Part shown: positions 36,222 through 43,429 of the stretch, one piece after another | Position numbering within the stretch: the first letter of the stretch is position 1 | Layout: each line of letters opens with the position of its first letter | Source of the DNA: Natrinema marinum | Lineage (GTDB): Archaea > Halobacteriota > Halobacteria > Halobacteriales > Natrialbaceae | NCBI RefSeq assembly: GCF_024296685.1 | Contig: NZ_CP100763.1 | Location: forward strand, 2,356,001-2,420,000 | Direction: 5' to 3' | Length of the DNA: 64,000 nucleotides | Notes under the pieces: model-generated | What the model saw: only the letters and a program-made list of their open reading frames with translations | What the model was told of the DNA's origin: nothing | The model's database searches: none | Translations under genes and position numbers: made by a program

Positions 36222-37277
36222 CTATTCGCCGCCGCGGGTGTACGCGCTCATGTCGACGCCCTGCTCCTCGAGGTAGTCGTACGGCCCCGGATGGACCGGG
36301 ATGTCCTCGAGGTAGAGGCTGGCCATGTTCTCGGGGTCGCTGTGGTCGAGATACGCCGGCTGGCCTTCCTGAATCGACTCGGTGTTTTCGTTGCTGATCC
36401 GCGCGAGTTCGTAGCCGACGTCGCGGGAGACGTCGCTGCCGAGCCAGAACTGGAAGTCCGCGCCGTAGACGTCCATCGTGTCGGCGTCGAAGCTCTGCTG
36501 TTCCCAGCCGTAGGTGTCGATCTCACTGTGGCTCGTCCCGCGGGTGTTGTTCGCGGCCTCGACGAAGCCGTCGGAGAACTCGACGAGTTGGAGGTCGGCA
36601 CGGGCGTCGACTTCGGTCGCCCAGCCGGCGAGATTCTGGAACCCGGCACCGTAGGCGACGAGAGCGTCGACGCTGCCTTCCTCGATGAGACCGGCCACGT
36701 CGCCCGTGTCGGCGTTGACGATCGAGTCGGCGTCCTGGAGTTCGCTCCAGAGCCCGGCGTTCGAGAAGACGGTCTCGGCCTGCTGGCGCAGTCCCCACGC
36801 GGGCGGTAGCGGCCAGAAGTTGCTGCCGACGAGGTCGTCGGTCGTCTGGATCCCCGATCCCGACACCGAGAGGACGTGCATGTGCAGCGGCGTGATCGAG
36901 AACATCTGGTTGGGGAGCGTGTCCAGGGGCCGTTCCGCGAAGGGTGCCATGTCCTCCTGGGCCGACGCGACGATGAAGTTCCCCCCGGTCAGCGCCTGCA
37001 AGTTCCCCTGGGCGAACTGACGGAGGCTGGGTGGGTCTCCACCGGTCTCCTGGTTCTGCCAGCGGATCTCACCGGCCGGCTCGGTATCACCGGACTGCTC
37101 TTTGACGACTCGCTGGAAGGAGTTACTCGCCGCGCCAGTCGTCGTACTAGCGCTCGGAATGCCGACACTTATCGACGTCGCGCCGCCGCCGCTGTTGCCG
37201 CCGAGGCAGCCGGCTAGCGCCGCAGCACCTACACCACTCGCTACTGTCAAGACTTCCCGCCTACTGGTGGGATTCAT
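36222..37277 (-). CDS. TAXI-family TRAP solute-binding lipoprotein
   Basis: A 351-residue extracytoplasmic binding protein. The Tat-type SRREVL signal and a lipobox with the anchoring cysteine in LAGC (near 24) fit a haloarchaeal membrane lipoprotein. The TAXI domain includes EIRWQNQETGG, LTGGNFIVASAQ and, near the end, IPVHPGPYDYLEE, equivalent to the family's conserved C-terminal PxHPG. It delivers the ligand to the fused permease encoded next. The start at 37277 fits a TATA box 25-32 nt upstream. The ligand is unknown. Confidence 0.92.
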   Translation of the reverse strand: MNPTSRREVLTVASGVGAAALAGCLGGNSGGGATSISVGIPSASTTTGAASNSFQRVVKEQSGDTEPAGEIRWQNQETGGDPPSLRQFAQGNLQALTGGNFIVASAQEDMAPFAERPLDTLPNQMFSITPLHMHVLSVSGSGIQTTDDLVGSNFWPLPPAWGLRQQAETVFSNAGLWSELQDADSIVNADTGDVAGLIEEGSVDALVAYGAGFQNLAGWATEVDARADLQLVEFSDGFVEAANNTRGTSHSEIDTYGWEQQSFDADTMDVYGADFQFWLGSDVSRDVGYELARISNENTESIQEGQPAYLDHSDPENMASLYLEDIPVHPGPYDYLEEQGVDMSAYTRGGE

Positions 37278-37301
37278 ACACCCTATCCGGTGCATCCTTC
37301 C

Positions 37302-37309
37302 TAATTAAA
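37302..37309 (-). promoter_or_regulatory. TATA-like box for the TAXI-TRAP operon
   Basis: The minus strand reads TTTAATTA, 25-32 nt before the ATG at 37277. The 192-nt intergenic space is shared with the divergent class III CoA-transferase gene. Confidence 0.5.
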
Positions 37310-37437
37310 CCTTTGGGAACGGCCCAAGGGAACAATAAGTAATAAAACATATATTATGTGTATACATTCCATCGACATCGGACGAGGACGGCGGTCCGAC
37401 GGCTGCGGTTGGCGACTCTCGACCGCAGCGAGCGGAA

Positions 37438-37447
37438 CGTATAAACC
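37438..37447 (+). promoter_or_regulatory. TATA-like box for the class III CoA-transferase gene
   Basis: CGTATAAACC lies 23-32 nt before the ATG at 37470, giving a leaderless transcript. Confidence 0.5.
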
Positions 37448-37469
37448 GAGGTGTATCCATCAGCGAGAC

Positions 37470-38648
37470 ATGCGGCCCCTAGAGGACGTAACCGTTATTG
37501 ACGCGACACAGGCGCTCGTCGGTCCGATGGCAACCCAGACGTTCGGCGACCTCGGAGCGGACGTAATCAAGATCGAACGGCCGGGACACGGCGATCTCAC
37601 CCGTGCGTACAGCCCCGAATACGAGGGGCTATCGGCGTACTTCGTGAGTCTGAATCGCAACAAGCGAAGTCTCACGCTCGATCTGACGAGCGAGGAGGGC
37701 CAGACCGTCCTCCACGATCTGATCGAGGACGCCGACGTCTTCATGCAGAACTTCAGCCCCGGCAACGCCGAGGCGTTCGGCGCGGACTACGAGACCCTCT
37801 CGAGTCTGAACGACGACCTGATCTACTGCGACGTCTCCGGCTACGGCTCCAACAGCCCGTACAGCGGGGAGAAGTCGTTCGACATCATCCTGCAGGGCGA
37901 AGCCGGAATGATGAGCATCACCGGCGCCGAAGAGCAGCCGGCCCGCGTCGGCATCTCCATCTGTGACGTCTCCGGCGCGATGACGGCGACGTACGCCATC
38001 CTGACCTCGCTGTACCACCGCCAGCAGACGGGCGAGGGACAGCACATCGAGCTCTCGCTGTTCGATACGAGCTTCCAGTGGCTGCTCTATCACGTGACCA
38101 ACTACTTCGCCTCCGGCGAGGTGCCCCGTCGGATGGGGACGAAACACCCCAACCTCGCCCCGTATCAGGCGATCGAGACGGCCGACTCGCACGTCGTCGT
38201 CGGCGTGATCAGCGAGGGAATCTGGCCCGATCTCTGTCGCGCCCTCGACCGCGAGGAGTGGATCGACGACGAGCGATTCGCCACGTTCACCGATCGGACC
38301 GAGCACCGAGACGAACTCGACAGCCGCCTCGACGCCATCTTCGCCGAGCGGACGACCGAGGAGTGGGTCGAACATCTCGACGAGTACGACGTCCCCTGTA
38401 CGCCCGTCAACGACGTCGAGGACGTGGTGAACGACCCCCACATCGAAGCCCACGACATGATCGCCGAAATGGACCACCCCGAGCACGGGACGGTGAAAGC
38501 GCCCGCGAACCCGGTCAACTTCTCCTCGCTCGAGACGACCCACGAGCGCGCACCGCCGGACCTCGGCGAACACTCGGTCGAGATCCTCGGCGATCTCGGC
38601 TACTCACCGGAGGAGATCGCGGCTCTCGAGTCCGAGAACGTGATCTGA
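37470..38648 (+). CDS. CaiB/BaiF class III CoA-transferase
   Basis: A 392-residue family III CoA-transferase. The N-terminal signature DLGADVIKIERPGHGD (28-42) and NRNKRSLTLDL (62-72) are present. The catalytic aspartate is D166 in GISICDVSG. Members transfer CoA between acids such as oxalate, carnitine, mesaconate or itaconate. It is divergent from the TAXI-TRAP operon, and the next gene downstream encodes a ThDP enzyme, which recalls the frc-oxc pairing of oxalate catabolism but is not enough to assign it. The start at 37470 is set by promoter spacing. Confidence 0.92.
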   Translation: MRPLEDVTVIDATQALVGPMATQTFGDLGADVIKIERPGHGDLTRAYSPEYEGLSAYFVSLNRNKRSLTLDLTSEEGQTVLHDLIEDADVFMQNFSPGNAEAFGADYETLSSLNDDLIYCDVSGYGSNSPYSGEKSFDIILQGEAGMMSITGAEEQPARVGISICDVSGAMTATYAILTSLYHRQQTGEGQHIELSLFDTSFQWLLYHVTNYFASGEVPRRMGTKHPNLAPYQAIETADSHVVVGVISEGIWPDLCRALDREEWIDDERFATFTDRTEHRDELDSRLDAIFAERTTEEWVEHLDEYDVPCTPVNDVEDVVNDPHIEAHDMIAEMDHPEHGTVKAPANPVNFSSLETTHERAPPDLGEHSVEILGDLGYSPEEIAALESENVI

Positions 38649-39494
38649 CCGGCGAAGAGGGGAAGAGGGTACTTGAGCGACGACTTACCTGTTCGACGCG
38701 ATTGTTCTGGCTGCCGTTTCAGTTCGCGGACGGGACCATCCATCGAGCGCGGCGAGCGAAAGCGCCACTCGCGGGGCCAGCGTCCGTCTCGGACGACCGA
38801 TCGTGCCCACGAGGAGGATTTCGTCAGGTGACTGAATATGCGATTTTGTTTCACATTCCGAAACGAGATCGAGGACCAGAGCCCGAACGGCGGAAGATAG
38901 CCCTAGACAACGGGTACCACGCATTCTTCTCGTTCACCGGGTGTGCATCCAACGTCGATCGCGACTCGATTGATACTGCGGGGCGAGTCGAACGAACAAC
39001 TGTAATCAACGCCCCACCAGTTGTCGGTTTGAACGGGTGAGAGTTCGTGACACACTCGAGAACCCGGTTCCAGACGGGGACTAGCGGATCTGATGAGGTC
39101 AGTAAGGGTTTACAGACATAAGATTGTAATTTTAGTCGGATCGAGCGGATCGCGAGCGAGGAACCGAACCGCAGCAACTATCGAATAACGGCCGAGAGCG
39201 GCGCGTTTCGAACAGCGAAAAGATGAGTCTATGTGCGGTCAGACGGTCGATATCGCCCTCGTCAGTGGCGGCTCGATCGGCGAAACCGCGAACGATCGAA
39301 AAACGACGGTAGGGGCCGAGTGCGCAAAAATTGCCACTGGTAGAAACGGTCACGATGAGACGGTGTAAACGGATGTCGCCCGGCCGAAGGTCCGACATCG
39401 TTTCTCGAGTCGAAACGCCGTGGCGAGGCGACCGAACCGGTGAGACGGTCGCGCCGCCGGGGAAGCCAAAGCGCGGGCCTGAGGGGAAGGGAGA
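38649..39494. other. 846-nt intergenic region without a supported gene
   Basis: Between the class III CoA-transferase and the ThDP enzyme. The stretch around 38840-39130 is less GC-rich than the genes. Frames on both strands lack host codon bias and known motifs. I see no transposon ends or tRNA. It may be the remnant of a deleted gene or a long regulatory region. Confidence 0.55.
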
Positions 39495-39502
39495 TCATAA
39501 GT
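39495..39502 (+). promoter_or_regulatory. TATA-like box for the ThDP enzyme gene
   Basis: TCATAAGT lies 23-30 nt before the ATG at 39525, so this gene has its own leaderless transcript. Confidence 0.5.
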
Positions 39503-39524
39503 AGCTGCTGTACGAGGGTCGCGT

Positions 39525-41168
39525 ATGGACGTAAGCCGAGCAGTCATCCAGCGACTGACAGCGAACGGGATCGATACGGTGTTCGGAATCCCCGGCAAGC
39601 AGACGCTGCCGCTGAACGAGACGATCGGAACGCGAGACGACATCCGGTTCGTCGTGGCCCGCCACGAGACCGCCGTCACACATCAGGCGTGGGGGTACGC
39701 CGAAACCAGCGGCCGCATGGCGGCCACAGCCGTCATCCCAGGACCGGGCGACATGAACGCGATGAACGGCCTGAAGAACGCGCTCAACGACTGCACGCCG
39801 ATGGTCCACATCGCCGTCGAGACCGAGCCCGAGATCCGCGGCGGTGACGGCATCCACGAGACGCCGCCGGACACCTACGACAACGTCGTCAAGGAGAACC
39901 TGCTGGTCGACCACCCCGAGAGCACGATCGCCGTCCTCGAGGAGGCGATCGCGGTCGCGGAGACGCCGCCGAAAGGGCCCGTCCGGGTCGGCATCCCGAA
40001 GAACTTTCTCGCGATGGACGTCCCGCTCGCGTCGCCGGCCGAGTACAGCCGGGAATCGGTGACCGGCGTCGCCGACCGCGATATCGAGGCGGCGGCCGAC
40101 TCGCTGGCCGCGGCCGACGAACCGGTGATCGTCGCCGGCGGCGGCGTCCGCTGGGCGGAGGCGAGCGACGACCTCCGACGGGTAGCCGACCGACTCGGCG
40201 CGCCCGTCGTCACCACGTACAAGGGGAAAGGCATCCTGCCCGACGGGGACGATGGATACGTCGCCGGAAGCCTGTCGGGAAGCGCGTCGCCCGAGCTGCT
40301 CGAGTTGCTCGCGGACGCCGACGCGGCGCTGGCCGTCGGGACGGACTTCGACGCGGTCGCGACCCGCGCGTGGGACGTCGAGGTGCCAGAGACGCTCGTT
40401 CACGTGACGCTCGAGCCCGACGACCTCGGGACGGGCTACGAGCCGACCGTCGGGATCGTCGCCGACGCGGGCGCGGCGCTGGCGGCGCTCGAGGACGCGC
40501 TCGCGGACCGTGAGGTCGCAGCCGACGACGCCGTCGACCGGGCAGCCGCGGTTCGGGAGGCCACCGGCGACCGACTCGAAGAGCTACGCGGCTCGTCGCC
40601 GCCGATCACGTCGGTCAGCGCGCTCGAGACCGCGCGCGACGCGATCCCCGAGGAGGCGACCGTCGCAGTCGACGCCGGCGGCTTCCGCGTCTGGGGACTG
40701 AACGTCTTCGAGGCCACAGGGCCGCGGTCGTACGTCAATCCCGGCTCGTGGGCGACGATGGGGACCGGCCTGCCGTCGGGGATCGGCGCGCAACTCGCGA
40801 ATCCCGACGACGACGTAGTCGTCCTGACCGGCGACGGCGGGCTCATGATGTGCGTCCACGAGCTCCACACCGCCGTCTCCGAGGACCTCCCGCTGACAGT
40901 TGTCGTCTTCACGAACGAGGACTACGCGATCATCAGCGACGACGCCGGTCGGAACTACGACCTTTCGGAGGGCGAGTACGAGTGGGCGAACGCGCCGATC
41001 GACTTCGAGCGCCTCGCGACGAGTCTCGGCATGCGGGCCGAACACGCTGAGACGCCCGACGAGATCCAGTCGACGCTCGCGTCCGCGATCGACGCGGACG
41101 AGCCGGTGTTGCTCGAGGTGCCGACGGATCCGCGCGAACCCCAGGCGAGCGACTGGATGAGCGAGTAG
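39525..41168 (+). CDS. thiamine diphosphate-dependent enzyme (acetolactate synthase/decarboxylase superfamily)
   Basis: A 547-residue ThDP enzyme with the three-domain layout of AHAS, benzoylformate and oxalyl-CoA decarboxylases. The catalytic glutamate is E48 in ARHETAV. The ThDP/Mg2+ motif starts at GDGGLM (about 434) and ends with the Asn in FTNED (about 463). The middle domain (about 185-330) is short. No ilvN-type regulatory subunit or other ilv gene is near, so acetolactate synthase is unlikely; a catabolic decarboxylase or lyase fits the cluster. Candidate substrates such as oxalyl-CoA, sulfopyruvate or 2-oxoacids cannot be separated here. Confidence 0.86.
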   Translation: MDVSRAVIQRLTANGIDTVFGIPGKQTLPLNETIGTRDDIRFVVARHETAVTHQAWGYAETSGRMAATAVIPGPGDMNAMNGLKNALNDCTPMVHIAVETEPEIRGGDGIHETPPDTYDNVVKENLLVDHPESTIAVLEEAIAVAETPPKGPVRVGIPKNFLAMDVPLASPAEYSRESVTGVADRDIEAAADSLAAADEPVIVAGGGVRWAEASDDLRRVADRLGAPVVTTYKGKGILPDGDDGYVAGSLSGSASPELLELLADADAALAVGTDFDAVATRAWDVEVPETLVHVTLEPDDLGTGYEPTVGIVADAGAALAALEDALADREVAADDAVDRAAAVREATGDRLEELRGSSPPITSVSALETARDAIPEEATVAVDAGGFRVWGLNVFEATGPRSYVNPGSWATMGTGLPSGIGAQLANPDDDVVVLTGDGGLMMCVHELHTAVSEDLPLTVVVFTNEDYAIISDDAGRNYDLSEGEYEWANAPIDFERLATSLGMRAEHAETPDEIQSTLASAIDADEPVLLEVPTDPREPQASDWMSE

Positions 41169-41195
41169 GACGGTGCTCGGGACGAGCGGTTCTCG

Positions 41196-42368
41196 TCAGT
41201 AACCGAGCGAGAGGACGTTGTTCGCGGCGAGTACCGCCAGCGCGGTCGCCATGACGCCGGCGAGCAGGCCAAAGGCGGCCGTCCAGCCGACCAGGTCCGC
41301 GGCGGCCCCGACGGCGACGCTGCCCGTCGCGCCGAGGGTCATGTAGACGGTCCGAACGAGTCCGAAGCCGAGGCCGCGTTCGTCCGACGAGAGGACGTCC
41401 ATGAACCGTGACTGGAGCGGCGCGCCCCAGGTCATCGCGACGCCCACGAAGGCGACCCCGACGACCGCCGTCGCCAGCCCGTCGCCAGTGACGAGCACGG
41501 CGAACCCGGTCGCGCCCGACGACATGGTGACGGCGGCGGCGGCGTCGCGCGAGTAGCGATCGGAAAACGCGCCGATCACCGGCTGAACGCCGCCGTTGAC
41601 GAGGAAGTACAGCGAGAACAGGAGGCCCGCCGTCGTCCCGGAGAGCCCGTAGCCGACCTCGAGAAAGGCGGGGAGAAACGAGGCGGTCGCCTGCCAGGTG
41701 AACGCGCCCATCGCACACAGGACGGTCGTGTACGCGACGGTGGGCCGGGTCAACATCTCGGCGAGGAGTTCGCCGTCGACCTGGTCTCGAATCCGTCGGT
41801 CGGGATACCGGGGCTCCGTCGGGCGGATTCGAAGCGCGAGGACGACGACGATCGGGATCGCGACGGCCGACCCGACGGCGACGGCCGCCCGCCAGCCGTA
41901 CCGGTCGGCAGCCAGCGCCGCGAGCACCGGCGCGGTGAGCCCGGCCAGCGGCGCGCCGGAGACGTGGATCCCGATCGCGCGGCCCGTCCGATCGAACAGG
42001 CGGGTGAGCAGCGTCGTCGCGACGCTGTAGTGGAGCCCCGCCGCAGCGCCGAGGACGACGGTAAACAGCAGGAAGGTGACGTACGTCGGCGACAGCGCCA
42101 GTAACGCGCTCGCGACCGCGGTGCCGCCGATCGCGGTGACGATGATCGCGCGTTCGCCAAAGCGGTCGCCGAGCAGCCCGCTGGGGAACTGCGAGAGCGC
42201 GTAGGCGGCCCACATGCCCGACAGCGCCAGCCCGACCGCGCCGGTGGAGACCGAAAAGCCCGCGACGATGTCGGGGACGACCGGGCTGATGACCAGCCGG
42301 GCGGTGACCGTGGCGAAGAACGCGAACGTACACAGCACCAGAACCGTATTTCGATACGACCAGTTCAC
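41196..42368 (-). CDS. major facilitator superfamily transporter
   Basis: A 390-residue, 12-helix MFS protein. The loop 2-3 motif GLLGDRFGERAII (about 63-75) is the MFS signature. The start is a GTG at 42368; a TTTTC element in the minus-strand leader about 30 nt upstream fits. It is convergent with the ThDP enzyme and may move a substrate or product of the catabolic cluster, but drug or metabolite export is equally possible. The substrate cannot be predicted. Confidence 0.88.
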   Translation of the reverse strand: MNWSYRNTVLVLCTFAFFATVTARLVISPVVPDIVAGFSVSTGAVGLALSGMWAAYALSQFPSGLLGDRFGERAIIVTAIGGTAVASALLALSPTYVTFLLFTVVLGAAAGLHYSVATTLLTRLFDRTGRAIGIHVSGAPLAGLTAPVLAALAADRYGWRAAVAVGSAVAIPIVVVLALRIRPTEPRYPDRRIRDQVDGELLAEMLTRPTVAYTTVLCAMGAFTWQATASFLPAFLEVGYGLSGTTAGLLFSLYFLVNGGVQPVIGAFSDRYSRDAAAAVTMSSGATGFAVLVTGDGLATAVVGVAFVGVAMTWGAPLQSRFMDVLSSDERGLGFGLVRTVYMTLGATGSVAVGAAADLVGWTAAFGLLAGVMATALAVLAANNVLSLGY

Positions 42369-42444
42369 TGAGTGTGCGTTTCCGTACCGCCTGAAAAGGC
42401 GTTTCGATCCGAATCACTCGCGTCCGTCTCTCACCGGGCACGTA

Positions 42445-42455
42445 CTACTAAGTAG
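42445..42455 (+). promoter_or_regulatory. TATA-like element CTACTAAGTAG before a Usp gene
   Basis: CTACTAAGTAG centres 27 nt upstream of the ATG at 42477. A very similar CTACTAAGTA occurs at 57809-57818 upstream of the CDP-alcohol phosphatidyltransferase gene. Confidence 0.45.
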
Positions 42456-42476
42456 GCGTCAGGACGTATATCACGT

Positions 42477-42914
42477 ATGTACCGGATAGTCATCCCCATC
42501 GACACGGACGAAGAACGGGCGCTGCACGCCGTCGACTACGTGATGGACTTCGTCGCCGCCGACGGACCGGTCGACGACCCCGACGAACTCGCCGTGACGG
42601 TAGTCAACGTCTTCGAGAAGTTCACGGCCGTCGACGAGGGCAGCCGCGTCACCTCCGACGAACTGTACGACCCCGACAGCATCCCGGACGCGGTCGCGAC
42701 CGTCCGCGACGAACTCGAGGCCGCCGGGATCGACGTCGAGGTCGTCCGCCGCCACGGCGATCCAGCCGACGAGATCGTCAACTGCGCCGATTCGGTGGAC
42801 GCGGACGTGCTCGTCGTCCCCACCCGCAAGCGCTCGCCCGTCGGGAAAGCGGTGTTCGGCAGCGTCACGCAGGAAGTGATCCTCGAGACCGACCGGCCCG
42901 TGACGGTGGTGTAA
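42477..42914 (+). CDS. universal stress protein (UspA family)
   Basis: A 145-residue Usp. It begins YRIVIPIDTDEERAL and ends with VVPTRKRSPVGKAVFGSVTQ, the same RxRSPxGKA loop type as the genes at 4784 and 5375 but with VPT instead of VGG. It is therefore the third member of that subgroup in the window. Divergent from the MFS gene. Confidence 0.93.
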   Translation: MYRIVIPIDTDEERALHAVDYVMDFVAADGPVDDPDELAVTVVNVFEKFTAVDEGSRVTSDELYDPDSIPDAVATVRDELEAAGIDVEVVRRHGDPADEIVNCADSVDADVLVVPTRKRSPVGKAVFGSVTQEVILETDRPVTVV

Positions 42915-43388
42915 CCGCCGTCGACCGACACGGTCGACGACAGACGGTCGGAAGCGGGTGCGCTATCGGACCCAGCCAGCAGAGAAGGGTAGGTGATATT
43001 TCAAACATAATTCCGGAACCCTATGTCACCATATACTTCTACGACCACTCGAGTTGAAGACCACAATTACGGCGAATCAAACCACGTTCAACCGGTTTTT
43101 GGGGGTTTCTGTTCGATATACGTTCTTTCGACCGGGAACCCGATCTCGAAGAGACAGAACAAGCGATTTTGCGCGGCTTCCGCCTCGAAACCCGGCCTGA
43201 TGATGAGAGTTCCCTACCTCACCCCGTTCATGTATGTATAATATTCCGAGTAGTGATCTATTTTCGATCATTCCGTCTCTCAGTACGGGCGGTACCGTCC
43301 GCCGCGAGCGAGTTACGTCCGGTTCCCGGTGCCGTGCTGACGGTCGTTCGAGCGTCGTTCGGGGACGAAAGGACACGTCGTGCGCACA
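42915..43388. other. 474-nt intergenic region, partly AT-rich
   Basis: Between a Usp gene and the AddAB-like module. It contains a T-run (GGTTTTTGGGGG, about 43099-43110) that could end the Usp transcript, an AT-rich stretch near 43230-43270, and the 8-bp palindrome CGGTACCG near 43290. A 72-codon frame at 43023 has no host codon bias. No supported gene. Confidence 0.55.
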
Positions 43389-43396
43389 TTTAAATA
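43389..43396 (+). promoter_or_regulatory. TATA box for the AddAB-like operon
   Basis: TTTAAATA is a good haloarchaeal TATA box. It predicts a start near 43419, giving a leader of about 10 nt to the ATG at 43430 and ruling against the in-frame GTG at 43415. Confidence 0.6.
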
Positions 43397-43429
43397 CCAA
43401 CTCCGCAATACTCGGTGACGTATCAACCG

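Noticed and set aside
38649-39524. Possible decayed transposase or gene between the CaiB-type transferase and the ThDP enzyme.
   Set aside because: No transposase motif, terminal inverted repeats or target duplication could be found by eye.
43023-43241. A 72-codon plus-strand frame in the gap before the AddAB-like operon.
   Set aside because: Composition is not acidic and codon use differs from host genes; no domain and no promoter at a suitable distance.
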